Shown here one piece after another: positions 26,540 through 35,997 of a DNA stretch of 64,000 bases. The DNA is taken from positions 156,361 through 220,360 of the forward strand of contig CANKZQ010000007.1 in NCBI GenBank assembly GCA_947488345.1, in the 5' to 3' direction. The notes under the pieces were generated by a model. The model was not told where the DNA came from, ran no database searches, and saw only the letters and a list, made by a program, of their open reading frames with translations. Position 1 is the first letter of the stretch; each line of letters begins with the position of its first letter. Made by a program: the position numbers and the translations under genes. Origin of the DNA: an uncultured Flavobacteriaceae bacterium (GTDB lineage Bacteria; Bacteroidota; Bacteroidia; Flavobacteriales; Flavobacteriaceae).

Positions 26540-27775
26540 TTAATATTCACTAATTAATTCCCTAATATTTTTGTCTGTAATCTCTGACATTATATTCAGT
26601 AGTGTATCAATTGTGATATTTTTATCCTCTTTGATTTTTTTGAGAATTTCGATTAAAAGCTCTTCATTATTTTCGAATAAATCCTTGAAAAATTTAAAGG
26701 CCCTTCCATATTGGCCAAATTCATTGTAATAAATGAATTTTGAACCATACAATTTTCCCTTATCCACATTTTCAATAGGTCCATTTGCTCTCCAATCCAA
26801 TAAATTACCCTCTCGAGCAAATTTGGTTGCCGACGAAAGTCTATGGCCTATAAAATAACTTTCAACTTCTTCTGGGGCTATTATTTTGCAAAATTTATAG
26901 GCAATGTATTCGGATAGACCATCTCTAAACCATCTGTATGTATAACTTTTAAGGTTATAATTTTGAACTAAAGTCCCTTCAATTATTTCATGCGAAAATG
27001 TGTTGCCAATCTTATTAGTTAAATTGACAACATTGATACTGTCTGATTCATGTAAAGCCATTACCCATGGAATATTTCGATTTTTCCCTATGGTTATCGT
27101 ATTATTTGAATTAATTGTAGTCAAAAAAAGATTTTCTCTCTCAATTTCATTGATTTGATATTTATTAGTGAGTAAGCTGTCTAAGCGACCAAATAGTTTT
27201 ATAGATATTTCACTTTCCTCTTTCAACCCTTCATTGAAATATATGGTGTAGTCAAATTTACTTATTGAATCAGCTGAAGATTTATCTAGAACGTTTAAGT
27301 TCATAATATTATGTACAGGGTCATCTCCAAAGATTTCCTCATTTCTATATGAGGCTCTTGTGGTTAGAGGGAATTTATGTGGTTTTATGCTGTTAATTAC
27401 TTGAATTTTTGCTCCATTATCAGTTAGTTTATAGGTGAGCTCAAGCCTGTCTGAATTGTAATTTTTGTAGAATTTAGTTCCTTTTATTAAAAATATCGAG
27501 TCATTAATGTCCTGAACGTAATCAATTTCTATTTTCGTGATTATCTCAGATAACTTAAAATTTAAGTACGCATATAAAGAGGTAAAAGATGTGTTGATAT
27601 CGCTACCTTTAAAATGAAACTCTTGAGACAAAAAAGGTTTTATTACATCGTAATTTCTCTCATTATTTGCTTGCTTAACGCGTTCTACAATATTTATTTC
27701 AATATCATTCGGTTCGCGTCTGTTACAACTTATGAGTACGATAGAAACTAATAAAAATATAAATGCTCTTTTCAT
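26540..27775 (-). CDS. Lipoprotein with gluzincin-like peptidase domain (cassette)
   Basis: A 411-residue lipoprotein (MKRAFIFLLVSIVLISC). The C-terminal third has FSHEIIEGTLV followed by WFRDGLSEYIAYKF, the spacing seen in gluzincin peptidases (HExxH then a glutamate in a GLxEY motif). Here the second His of HExxH is Glu (HEIIE), so zinc binding and catalysis may be lost. The N-terminal region is unrecognised. Single-gene cassette; no related gene nearby. Confidence 0.65.
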   Translation of the reverse strand: MKRAFIFLLVSIVLISCNRREPNDIEINIVERVKQANNERNYDVIKPFLSQEFHFKGSDINTSFTSLYAYLNFKLSEIITKIEIDYVQDINDSIFLIKGTKFYKNYNSDRLELTYKLTDNGAKIQVINSIKPHKFPLTTRASYRNEEIFGDDPVHNIMNLNVLDKSSADSISKFDYTIYFNEGLKEESEISIKLFGRLDSLLTNKYQINEIERENLFLTTINSNNTITIGKNRNIPWVMALHESDSINVVNLTNKIGNTFSHEIIEGTLVQNYNLKSYTYRWFRDGLSEYIAYKFCKIIAPEEVESYFIGHRLSSATKFAREGNLLDWRANGPIENVDKGKLYGSKFIYYNEFGQYGRAFKFFKDLFENNEELLIEILKKIKEDKNITIDTLLNIMSEITDKNIRELISEY

Positions 27776-27789
27776 AAGGTCTTAGCGGG

Positions 27790-27949
27790 CTATAATGTTT
27801 GGACTATAGTTTAGCTGCGCTGAATATTTTCTCAAGTTCGTATTTATTTGTAACATTTTCAATAAAAGGTTGCATAATAATCTACATATTTCTATAATTC
27901 AAGTTACACGAACGAAGCGACCACGCGAAACAATTATAGTCGTTGTAGT
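27790..27949 (-). repeat. attC site 4, class C, eroded
   Basis: AATGTTTGGACTATAGTTTAG aligns with the class A start, the inner arm TTTTCTCAAGTTCGTATTTA matches sites 2 and 13, and the right end is AATTATAGTCGTTGTAG. Confidence 0.65.
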
Positions 27950-27959
27950 GGTGTGTTTT

Positions 27960-28502
27960 TTATTCAGTTTTCTTTCTGCGATTTAAGATTACTAATGTGA
28001 TTATGTAAATTAAAACGATCCCAAATGGGATAGCTATAAATCTATATTCAGGCAAAAGATACCAAAGCGTTAGGACTAAAATTATTCTGGCTATTGCGTG
28101 AAAAATTCCACTCCAATGTTTTATAATCCAAGAAAATGGTAACCACATCAATCCAGTTAAAATTCCGACTGTCATTGGAAGAGATGAATAATCTAAGAGA
28201 AAGAAGGGAATAGCTATCGAATATACAAGAATTGCTTGTCCGGCAGTAAAAAGAAAAAGAGTATCAAATTCATTTTTTGGTTTACTTTTGTCTAGAAAGT
28301 TTTCTCCAGTATATTTTGAGAGAAATAAACCTAAATATACGATACTACCGGTTCCAATAAAAATAGACCAGACTGCTATGAAATCTGAGAAAAATATTCC
28401 AATGAAACCAATAATTGTCCAAACAATTATTCCAGCTAATGGCGTGGCAAGAAATTTTTGATTGGAAAATTCAATTCGCTGTTCTTCAAGTGTTCTATTC
28501 AT
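27960..28502 (-). CDS. Polytopic membrane protein, DUF7010-like (cassette)
   Basis: About 180 residues and six predicted helices, starting MNRTLEEQRIEFSNQK and ending ILNRRKKTE. The N-terminal LEEQRIEF followed by helix-rich sequence resembles DUF7010 proteins; this is a tentative match. I start at ATG 28502, because the longer frame begins at a TTG inside the neighbouring attC. No transporter or enzyme motif visible. Confidence 0.65.
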   Translation of the reverse strand: MNRTLEEQRIEFSNQKFLATPLAGIIVWTIIGFIGIFFSDFIAVWSIFIGTGSIVYLGLFLSKYTGENFLDKSKPKNEFDTLFLFTAGQAILVYSIAIPFFLLDYSSLPMTVGILTGLMWLPFSWIIKHWSGIFHAIARIILVLTLWYLLPEYRFIAIPFGIVLIYIITLVILNRRKKTE

Positions 28503-28523
28503 ATTTAAGTTTTTTTTAATGTA

Positions 28524-28654
28524 CGACAACGTGTTTGTGTATGGTTTTCGACTAACAACTAAGATAACGATAAAGCATAAGAGAAGGAAAGTCCGCTAAG
28601 ATTTTCATGCTATTCTATAAACAAAGTAGTAATTAATTATACATGTTGTTGATA
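28524..28654 (-). repeat. attC site 5, class B
   Basis: GACAACGTGTTTGTGTATGG at the left and AATTAATTATACATGTTGTTG at the right; the L boxes GTGTAT and ATACAT pair imperfectly. Confidence 0.75.
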
Positions 28655-28663
28655 AATGCTATT

Positions 28664-29347
28664 TTAATCAAGTACATAAGCTTTTCCTCCAATAAATATC
28701 ATATCGGTATCTATTACGTTCTTACCTTGAGCACCTATTGCGAAGGAAAGGCGAATTTTTCGTCTATCGTTGTATTCAAACAATATTGTATTTCCATCAA
28801 TGAGATAAGTACCGGCATCTTTAGTACTTTTCCAAGACTGGGAGTTATAAGAGTTAACTCCACTATTTTCGGAATGGGTAAAATGTTTCTCATCCAAGAA
28901 ATTTAGTTGAGAATTAAATAATGCATATATTTCATTGCCAAAATTCCCTCCTGATATTTTTTCGTAAATACCTTTTAACTTAATTGATTTGTTATATGGA
29001 AAAGCGGGAAACCAGTTCCCTTTTTTTAAATCATATTCCTTTGATTTTCCTTTAAAGTTCGTAAGAATGAATTTATCATTATTTTTTTTCCAAACGCCCC
29101 ATAATTCGGCTTGATTTTTTTTTGATTTTTTAAAATCTAAATCTTCTATTGGCTCTTTATCAACTTCAAAATATGAGCCGTCTTTAAAAAGAACAATTGG
29201 TTCGAAAGTTATAGATGCCGGATACCCACTAACTGCTCTAAAGTACCATCCGTCAATTACTACTTGTTTGTCTTTGGTAGTTTGTGAATGAGAATAGTTA
29301 ATATTCAATATACAAACAATAATTAAGAAAAATTTAATCTTTATCAT
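28664..29347 (-). CDS. Exported protein of unknown function (cassette)
   Basis: A 227-residue protein with a signal peptide (MIKIKFFLIIVCILNINYSHSQ). Short beta-rich segments (KDGSYFEVDKEPIEDL, GVWKKNNDKFILTNFKGK, GTYLIDGNTILFEYNDRRK) resemble periplasmic lipocalin-like or META-type proteins, but I cannot name a family. It is a single-gene cassette; its stop lies 10 bases from the R' box of attC 5. Confidence 0.65.
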   Translation of the reverse strand: MIKIKFFLIIVCILNINYSHSQTTKDKQVVIDGWYFRAVSGYPASITFEPIVLFKDGSYFEVDKEPIEDLDFKKSKKNQAELWGVWKKNNDKFILTNFKGKSKEYDLKKGNWFPAFPYNKSIKLKGIYEKISGGNFGNEIYALFNSQLNFLDEKHFTHSENSGVNSYNSQSWKSTKDAGTYLIDGNTILFEYNDRRKIRLSFAIGAQGKNVIDTDMIFIGGKAYVLD

Positions 29348-29367
29348 AGTTTTTTTGTGCGCATATG

Positions 29368-29526
29368 ATACCTATTGGTTTGTGTATGGTTTCGTTGTGT
29401 TTGGCACTAAGTTAGTAAAAAGAAACAAACGTTTGAAGGATCCTAATGAATTTTCGGATAAACCATTATCGTACTCTACAATGACACGAGGATAGTAAGC
29501 TGGCGAAGTAATTATAGATGTTTTTA
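29368..29526 (-). repeat. attC site 6, eroded mixed class
   Basis: The left end ATTGGTTTGTGTATGGTTTCG combines the class B L box with class A continuation; the right end is AATTATAGATGTTTTTATG. Confidence 0.6.
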
Positions 29527-29533
29527 TGTGCTT

Positions 29534-29986
29534 TTATTTCCATTCAGATAACTTCCAGTTTTCCTCGAGTCTTTCAATGATTAGAGTGTCATTCATTATT
29601 CCGTGTGGAGATAATCTTAGTTGTTTTTTACTTAATTCTGTTTTGAATTTTCTTTTTAAGGTCTTTCTATTAACTATGAACCACCCTAAGAATTCATCCC
29701 CAATTATATGCTTGCTTCTAACTAAATCTGAAACTTTAAAATTTCGAGGAATTCTATAGTTTCCTATTTTCTCCACGATCTTTTTTCGTAAGGCAGCTCT
29801 CAATGGGAATCCAGTACACCATCTTTCTTTTTTATCGATCTCAAATTGTGTTATTGTACTATTTTCAGAAATCGGATCTAAAACTCTTATGTATTCAATT
29901 CCCATTGAATCAAGTTCAGTAAATTGTAAAAATCCAAACCCAATTTTGGTTGAGATTTTAAAAATGTCTCCAGGAGTAATGTTCAT
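29534..29986 (-). CDS. Possible Imm26-like immunity protein (cassette)
   Basis: A 150-residue soluble protein beginning MNITPGDIFKISTKIGFGFLQ, which resembles the start of Imm26 immunity proteins, and containing EFLGWFIVNRKTLKRKF. Imm26 members neutralise secreted polymorphic toxins; no cognate toxin is present, as is usual for cassette-borne immunity genes. The assignment rests on the N-terminal pattern only. The cassette ends match well: TTTTTATGTGC at the start and GCACAAAAAGG at the end. Confidence 0.45.
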   Translation of the reverse strand: MNITPGDIFKISTKIGFGFLQFTELDSMGIEYIRVLDPISENSTITQFEIDKKERWCTGFPLRAALRKKIVEKIGNYRIPRNFKVSDLVRSKHIIGDEFLGWFIVNRKTLKRKFKTELSKKQLRLSPHGIMNDTLIIERLEENWKLSEWK

Positions 29987-29996
29987 TCGTTAAATG

Positions 29997-30128
29997 CACA
30001 AAAAGGTTTGTGTATGGTTCGTTACGTAAGCCACTAAGATAGCGAAAAAGCATAGGAGCAAGGAAATCCGCTAAGATTTTCAAGCCATCCTTTAAATAAA
30101 GTAGAATTCATTATAAGCGATGTTACTT
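29997..30128 (-). repeat. attC site 7, eroded class B
   Basis: Left AAAAAGGTTTGTGTATGG, right CATTATAAGCGATGTTACTTG. The L boxes no longer pair cleanly. Confidence 0.65.
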
Positions 30129-30273
30129 GCTGTTTTTTATGTGTTGAATTGATTAATCGACCAAAATTATTTAAAACTCCTTATTTCTCATACTAATTCT
30201 TGTAGATAAGTATAGTATTTTTCCTCAAAGTTAGAATCCATCCATTCCATAAAAACGTAGTTAGATGAATTCT

Positions 30274-31698
30274 TTAATCTATTTTTTCAAACATATTACT
30301 AGCTCCAAATGCCATGTGGATGATTTTTCCTTTTTTATTTTCTAGGAAACCGAGCATTCTTGTTCCACTATCATTTTTGAATAATAAAGGCTCTACTTGA
30401 TAAAACTTTTCACCAAATACGGTTATGGTGTAATCATTATTAACTTTTATTTGTTCAGGACTAGGTTTCCAAGCATTTTCACACGTATGGCAATAAGTAG
30501 ACCACATATAGGTGCCTGCAAATTTAGATAAGTCATTTTTTAACCGTGTGTATTTAAATTTCTCTTTTGGATTTGGGTTAAAAAAATTAAGTATAGTATT
30601 AAGCACGATGTATCTAAGTCGACTTCCTTCATGGTGATTAACTACATATATACCCATGTTTTTATCTGGAATTAATGCCATATAACCACTAAATCCAAGC
30701 ATATCTCCACCATGACTTACGGTTCTTAAACCTTGGGCATATTCTTCGTAAAAACCATAACAAAACGATTCGACTTTTGGATGTATTGCGAGCTGTGGTT
30801 TTAGCATCGCCAATGCATTTTTCTTTGACAATACTTGTTTCCCTTTAAACTTTCCTAGGTTTAAATACATCTGGATATAATTGCCCATATCTGTAACGGT
30901 ACTATTTATTTCAGATGCAGGATATGTATGATAAAATTCCCAAGGCATTGGTACATTAATTCCATTTCTATATTCATATCCTATAGATGCATAGTCTTCA
31001 TTCTTTTTATTGAGTGTCATGTTAGTCATATCCATATGTAGAGGCTTCCATATATTTTCTTGCATATATGCCTCTAAAGATATACCACTAATATCTTCAA
31101 CTAATAAACCTGCTAAGGCAATTCCAAAAGTAGAATACGATGAAACAATACCAGGTTCTCTTAAACGAACAAGTTTATCTTTTAAAAATTGTTTTAGAGG
31201 TATTTTTTCTTCCTCATCATATACGACTCGACCGCGTAATTCATCAAAACCAGCACTATGATTTAATAAATGAGTTGCAGTGACTGGTTTCTTAAAAGTA
31301 TTTGGAACTTTAACAGATTTCAAATAAGTATTTACATCTTTATTTAAGTCTATTTTCTTATCATCTGCTAATTGAAGTAAGGCCAAAGTAGTAAATGTCT
31401 TTGTTACGGATCCAATTCTAAAAATGGTAGAATCTGGGTCTACTTGTTTTATGTTGCCTCCTAATGATGTATAGCCATAGCCTTTTTTTAGCAGTATTTT
31501 CCCATCTTTAACAATGATGAATGCCAAGCCAGGTATGTGTCGAGATTCCATATTAGATTGAATTACAGAATCTAGTTTGGCTTCTAGTAGTTTTACTGAA
31601 TATAAATTGGTTTGGCCGATTAAGGGTGTTGTGAATTGTATTATAATTACTAAAAGGATTAGGCTTGTGTTTTTTAATGTTATTGAATGTGATTTCAT
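30274..31698 (-). CDS. Exported serine beta-lactamase-fold hydrolase (cassette)
   Basis: A 474-residue exported protein. The nucleophile is S97-V-T-K100 in RIGSVTKTF; YSTFG supplies the Tyr motif and HGGDMLGFSG the KTG-equivalent. The C-terminal 90 residues form a beta-rich domain of the type that follows CubicO hydrolases. It is followed upstream by an AraC regulator in the same cassette, with no attC between them, which suggests the regulator controls it. Confidence 0.88.
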   Translation of the reverse strand: MKSHSITLKNTSLILLVIIIQFTTPLIGQTNLYSVKLLEAKLDSVIQSNMESRHIPGLAFIIVKDGKILLKKGYGYTSLGGNIKQVDPDSTIFRIGSVTKTFTTLALLQLADDKKIDLNKDVNTYLKSVKVPNTFKKPVTATHLLNHSAGFDELRGRVVYDEEEKIPLKQFLKDKLVRLREPGIVSSYSTFGIALAGLLVEDISGISLEAYMQENIWKPLHMDMTNMTLNKKNEDYASIGYEYRNGINVPMPWEFYHTYPASEINSTVTDMGNYIQMYLNLGKFKGKQVLSKKNALAMLKPQLAIHPKVESFCYGFYEEYAQGLRTVSHGGDMLGFSGYMALIPDKNMGIYVVNHHEGSRLRYIVLNTILNFFNPNPKEKFKYTRLKNDLSKFAGTYMWSTYCHTCENAWKPSPEQIKVNNDYTITVFGEKFYQVEPLLFKNDSGTRMLGFLENKKGKIIHMAFGASNMFEKID

Positions 31699-31831
31699 TT
31701 TTTAATTTGCTATTTGTTGTTTATCGCAATACTAGAGAAATGAATTAAAAAAAAATGACGAATAAAATATTCGAACCAAAAATTTCATGAAGAAAAAGGT
31801 TTTCGTATGTAGAAGATGTATTTTTTTGTGA

Positions 31832-32977
31832 TCAATCTAACTGTCTTACTTTATTTTTATACTGACTAGGCGTTAAGCCTGTTAGTTTTTTAAAGCTAAC
31901 ATTGAAAGAAGATTTTGAATTGAAACCTACTTTGTATAAAACTTCCTGAATGTTGTAGTTGTTTGATGCATCACCTAATAGTTCTTTGGCCTTATCTATT
32001 CTATATTGATTTACAAACAAATGAAAGTTTTGAGATAAATGATGATTTATCAAGGTGGATAACTCTATCACATTAATATCTAATTCGGTGGCTAATTCGG
32101 CAATAGTAAGTTCGGGATTTAAATAGGGTTCTTTATGATCCATATGCTTTTTTAACTTTTCAATTTTTTGCAGCGTGCGCTTACCTTCATTTGTTTCTTC
32201 GAAAAGTTTTGGTCCATCGTTTACGTTTACCAATTGTAAACTAGAATCTATACCTCTAAATAATTTGGGTGCCATCAAGGCCTTAAATACCAACCAACAA
32301 ATAAATAGTAAAGAGATAGTCATTACTAGAATTCTAAGTTGTACAATAAACTGAGGGTTTTCTTGGTATTTATGAATGTTTTTAATCAATGCTGCCAAAA
32401 ATAGAAAACTGTTTATCAGATTCATTTGAAACAACCAATAATGATTGTCATTATCGGTCTTAGAAAAATTCTCCAGCATTATTCTTTTGTAATGTCTCAA
32501 AATGACAAACATGAGAACAATTAAACTGAGATTTTGAATAAAAATCATGATATACGTAAAGGTGATTTCAAAGCTTAATGGTAAACCATCAAAGAGAGTG
32601 TTTCCAAACCCTAAATACTCGAGGTAGTATCGAGGAATAGCTACTATTGTACTCAAGAAAAAAGGAATTAATAGCAATAGGTATTTTCGCTTAAGTCTAA
32701 AATCTCTATAAATAATAGAAAGCACAAAGAGAAACAATAGCGGTAATTGTAGAAATCCACCAGCATCATGCCTAAAAACATCCAAAGCAGGATGTACTGT
32801 TATATAATTGATATAGATAATTACACTAGCATCAACAGCTCTGACAATTAAAAATAATGCAAGAATTCTATTTCCTAACTTATTTCTTGATTCTACGAAT
32901 AATAGAAATATTGCAAATAATATAGATACAAAACACAAAATGGCTGTTATTATTTGTAATATAAAATCGTTACTCAT
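31832..32977 (-). CDS. Seven-helix membrane AraC-family regulator (cassette)
   Basis: A 381-residue regulator. About seven membrane helices (residues 8-230) precede a cytoplasmic AraC domain ending GFNSKSSFNVSFKKLTGLTP then SQYKNKVRQLD. In Bacteroidota such proteins couple a membrane signal directly to transcription. It occupies the same cassette as the beta-lactamase-fold gene, upstream of it, with a 133-base gap free of repeats. A second cassette at 40.8-43.1 kb has the same enzyme-plus-AraC plan. Confidence 0.92.
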   Translation of the reverse strand: MSNDFILQIITAILCFVSILFAIFLLFVESRNKLGNRILALFLIVRAVDASVIIYINYITVHPALDVFRHDAGGFLQLPLLFLFVLSIIYRDFRLKRKYLLLLIPFFLSTIVAIPRYYLEYLGFGNTLFDGLPLSFEITFTYIMIFIQNLSLIVLMFVILRHYKRIMLENFSKTDNDNHYWLFQMNLINSFLFLAALIKNIHKYQENPQFIVQLRILVMTISLLFICWLVFKALMAPKLFRGIDSSLQLVNVNDGPKLFEETNEGKRTLQKIEKLKKHMDHKEPYLNPELTIAELATELDINVIELSTLINHHLSQNFHLFVNQYRIDKAKELLGDASNNYNIQEVLYKVGFNSKSSFNVSFKKLTGLTPSQYKNKVRQLD

Positions 32978-33002
32978 TAATGTGATTAGTATTTACCTTT
33001 CA

Positions 33003-33133
33003 GGTAGCAGTTGGGTTATGATTAGTTGCGCGAGAGACTAAGATAATAAAAAGGGCAGGAGTAATGAAATCCGTTAGAATTTCTGGGACACTCTTTATCT
33101 ACTTTCAACAATTAATAATAACTATTGTTGCAA
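33003..33133 (-). repeat. attC site 8, eroded class B
   Basis: Left GCAGTTGGGTTATGATTAG, right CAATTAATAATAACTATTGTTG. The interior keeps the class B order (CCGTTAGAATTTC hairpin region). Confidence 0.6.
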
Positions 33134-33140
33134 CCGTCTT

Positions 33141-34376
33141 TTATTGTTTTCTTTTCGAAAATGAAAATATCGAAATGGCTACAACAATTATATTTCCAAT
33201 AAATAACCAAGTCCATATATTTTTTCTATTCGAATTTAGAATGGTGAAGTTAAATATTCCTGTTTTCCAAAAAACCCAGTCATCTCCAATTCTTGTTGCC
33301 AAATTATGGTTTCCTGATTCTAAAATGATAATGCCTTCATTGGTACGATTATTTACCCTCACAGACGTGTTAATTGCTGATCTGTTGTTGCCATCATGTC
33401 CAATTATATAATCTCCTTGCTGGTTACTGCCATAAATAAAAGGTCCTAGCCCATGCATCAGATATTTGTTGATTTGAATTATTTCTTGATTCATCACATT
33501 TTGGGTTGAGATGCTTAATACAGAGTTACTAGTGCCGTTAGCTTCTAAGAATAAGGTAAGGTCTTCAATACAAGTGTATAAGGAAGCTGCGGCAAGCGCT
33601 GTATATCTATAGTTTTTATCTAAAGTACCATCCGATTTAAAAGACTGAGCCATACTTGATTCTGTGGTCAATTCAAATGTTGAATTTTGCATCTTTAAAG
33701 GTTCAAAAATATGCTTTGTCATATATTCTTGAAATGTAACCCCACTGATTTCCTCAATAATTAATTGTAAAATAGTATATCCTCCTCCTGAATATCGAAA
33801 TTGGGTATTGGGTTCAATCCCTACCTCAGTGACACCACTCACATATGACTCTGCGTCTGCAGCCTGAAGAAGCGATTCTTCAATAGATTGAATAGATTGA
33901 TTCGGTTCAAAGCCATTGTATCCCAGGCCGTCAGTAAGTCCTGCAGTATGGCTCAATAAGTTTCGTATGGTAACTTTTTCATTGTCAAATTCACTCTCAG
34001 GCAGTTTCCATCGCTTTAGATAGCTACTTACAGGCTCATCAATAGATAGTTTGTTTTGTTCTACGAGTTTAAAAATTCCCCAAGCTGTTATCCATTTGCT
34101 AACGGAAGCAATTTGAAATAACGTCTTTTTATCAACTGGATCTCCTTTCGAATAATAAAACTCTTCTTCTATGTGACCTTTATTGACAAGTGCAATAGCA
34201 ATATTGCCAACGTTTTCTTTTTTGACTTTCTTTTCAATAGCTTCTATGAATGCTGTTACATTTCCTGAGCTTTCAATAGACTGTAGTAAAAAACCATAAG
34301 CTCTGCCGAGAGAGACAAATCCTGTCCAAATAACCATGAAAATAATAGTGATTGCAGTATGTTTTAGATATCTCAT
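33141..34376 (-). CDS. Membrane-anchored serine beta-lactamase-fold hydrolase (cassette)
   Basis: A 411-residue protein with an N-terminal hydrophobic anchor, a catalytic motif S91-V-S-K94 (FQIASVSKWI), YSGGGYTILQL as Tyr motif and HDGNNRSAI as third motif. A C-terminal membrane helix (TWLFIGNIIVVAISIF) follows. The domain thus faces the periplasm between two anchors. An XRE regulator is encoded upstream in the same cassette, with no repeat between. Confidence 0.87.
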   Translation of the reverse strand: MRYLKHTAITIIFMVIWTGFVSLGRAYGFLLQSIESSGNVTAFIEAIEKKVKKENVGNIAIALVNKGHIEEEFYYSKGDPVDKKTLFQIASVSKWITAWGIFKLVEQNKLSIDEPVSSYLKRWKLPESEFDNEKVTIRNLLSHTAGLTDGLGYNGFEPNQSIQSIEESLLQAADAESYVSGVTEVGIEPNTQFRYSGGGYTILQLIIEEISGVTFQEYMTKHIFEPLKMQNSTFELTTESSMAQSFKSDGTLDKNYRYTALAAASLYTCIEDLTLFLEANGTSNSVLSISTQNVMNQEIIQINKYLMHGLGPFIYGSNQQGDYIIGHDGNNRSAINTSVRVNNRTNEGIIILESGNHNLATRIGDDWVFWKTGIFNFTILNSNRKNIWTWLFIGNIIVVAISIFSFSKRKQ

Positions 34377-34474
34377 ATGTCATATTAAGTTTGGTGTAAA
34401 ACTATTATCAAAAAAAATGAAACAGCTAAAGATGGCTATGCCATTATTGTGACATTTTTATGGCGTACACCATG

Positions 34475-35062
34475 TCATAAGATGTTTGGGATAAATGAAG
34501 GGATGTTTTCTTTCCTATTAATAGTACTCGCAGTTTTTATAGTGATGAGTACATTAAAAGCCACTAAAACTACATACATCAATAAAGGCATTTTTGCGGC
34601 TGTAAATATTTCATTTCCGAATAGACTATTCATTGGATGTCTAAGAAAAGGCGAAATCAAAAGCATAAACAGACTCGAAAAAGTCCAAATGATTTGGAAA
34701 CTTATAATTTTTCGCCCCATTAAATTAATAGATTTTGTAAGGTTATATTTCCAATAAAGGATACTAGGGAAAATAAGATTACCAAGAGGAATTATAATTA
34801 CGCAAAAAACACTGAAATTGATTGCTTTTAGTTTGGTAAGTTCTTCTTTCGTAAGTTTAGTTGACTCTTCTTTAAGTAATAAATCTTGATTTAAAACTCC
34901 CAAAGCTTTCGAAAGCGATTGCAAAGTATGTGGGCTTCCTTGGGTTGTGCCTTTTTCGATTCTTTGGACAGTTCGTAAAGAAATTCCAGATTCTGATGAA
35001 AGCATTTCTTGAGTAAATCCTCTTAATTTTCTGTATTCTTTAACTTTATTTTTAGATATCAT
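34475..35062 (-). CDS. XRE-type helix-turn-helix protein with membrane tail (cassette)
   Basis: A 195-residue protein. The N-terminal HTH (VKEYRKLRGFTQEMLSSESG, then ISLRTVQRIEKG) is followed by a linker and three or four hydrophobic helices (about residues 75-180). This layout suggests a membrane-tethered DNA-binding regulator. It precedes the beta-lactamase-fold gene within one cassette, so local control of that gene is plausible. Confidence 0.85.
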   Translation of the reverse strand: MISKNKVKEYRKLRGFTQEMLSSESGISLRTVQRIEKGTTQGSPHTLQSLSKALGVLNQDLLLKEESTKLTKEELTKLKAINFSVFCVIIIPLGNLIFPSILYWKYNLTKSINLMGRKIISFQIIWTFSSLFMLLISPFLRHPMNSLFGNEIFTAAKMPLLMYVVLVAFNVLITIKTASTINRKENIPSFIPNIL

Positions 35063-35106
35063 AATCTAAAACCAATTTTTTCTGGTTATGATTGTTTTTT
35101 AGGTTT

Positions 35107-35264
35107 TTGTCAACGGTTCGTATTTGATTAATCTCGTTAGGGACTAAGATAACAAAAAAGCGTAGGAGTAAGGAAATCTACTAGGATTTCACGAGAAACC
35201 ATTGCTGAACTGCACAATGCACAAGCGTAACGAACCGGTGAAACAATTATAGACGTTATTGTAC
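35107..35264 (-). repeat. attC site 9, eroded
   Basis: Left TTTTTGTCAACGGTTCGTATTTG; right CAATTATAGACGTTATTGTAC, where the terminal GTT has become ATT. Confidence 0.65.
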
Positions 35265-35293
35265 TTTCGTTATTTTAAATTCTTATGAATGAT

Positions 35294-35955
35294 TTAATTA
35301 TCCGAAATACACTTTTCTGATATGTTTTTATAGACATTATCAACTTCATTCTCGATAAGCTTCAATAATTCTAATCGCCTTTGATTATTTAGACCTCCCA
35401 ATACTAGCATACTATATAATTCTGGCTTTACTTGTTCAGAAATATATTGAGGAAGATCTTTTTGCAAATTATTTCTAATCTCTTCGCTAAAGAGGTTCTC
35501 ATAAAAATAGTCATTAGAGTTAAATAAACTTATATCAAACAAATTCTTAACGGCTGCAACTCTATCAAAATCTAAATCGAAATTCGTAAGTATTGTCGAG
35601 CTATAGCCATTAACAATTCTAAAATAGCTATTCAGTTGTTTAAGCAAATATTTATAACTAATTATCCCAAGATTTCCGCTAGACTTGATATCTTGAAAAG
35701 TGGCATCATTTGGCTGAAATGTTCGTTTGCCTAATCGAATTGAAAGTCTAAAATTAACACCTACTTCTGACGCATCTGAATTTTCTTTCTGGATTTCTGA
35801 AATTGCTTTATTTGAGTATGAAATTCGTTCAATCACCAATTTTTTAAGTGTTTCAACTTGTAGTTTATCTTGTTTGATGTCATCTAATAGTAGACAATAA
35901 TAGTTTTGTTTTCCATTAGTAAGTTTTGTCTGATTTTTCTAAAAAATTTTATCAT
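35294..35955 (-). pseudogene. Broken DUF6090-like gene (membrane segment lost)
   Basis: An ATG at 35955 opens MIKFFRKIRQNLLMENKT, the standard DUF6090 start (compare MKFFRKIRQKFLTENKLSKY in the intact paralogue near 47.9 kb). Then, instead of the conserved membrane helix, the frame stops. The rest of the family (YYCLLLDDIKQDKLQ onward, about 195 residues) continues in another frame. The helix and coding continuity have been lost by an internal deletion. The remaining open frame has only a TTG start. Confidence 0.75.
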
Positions 35956-35959
35956 TGAT

Positions 35960-35997
35960 TATTGGTTGATCATAATGAACTATACACATTATTATGG
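35960..35997 (-). repeat. attC site 10, remnant
   Basis: Only about 38 bp remain: ATTGGTTGATCATAATG and GAACTATACACATTATTATGG. The right half matches class B ends (TTATACACGTTGTT). Confidence 0.45.
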
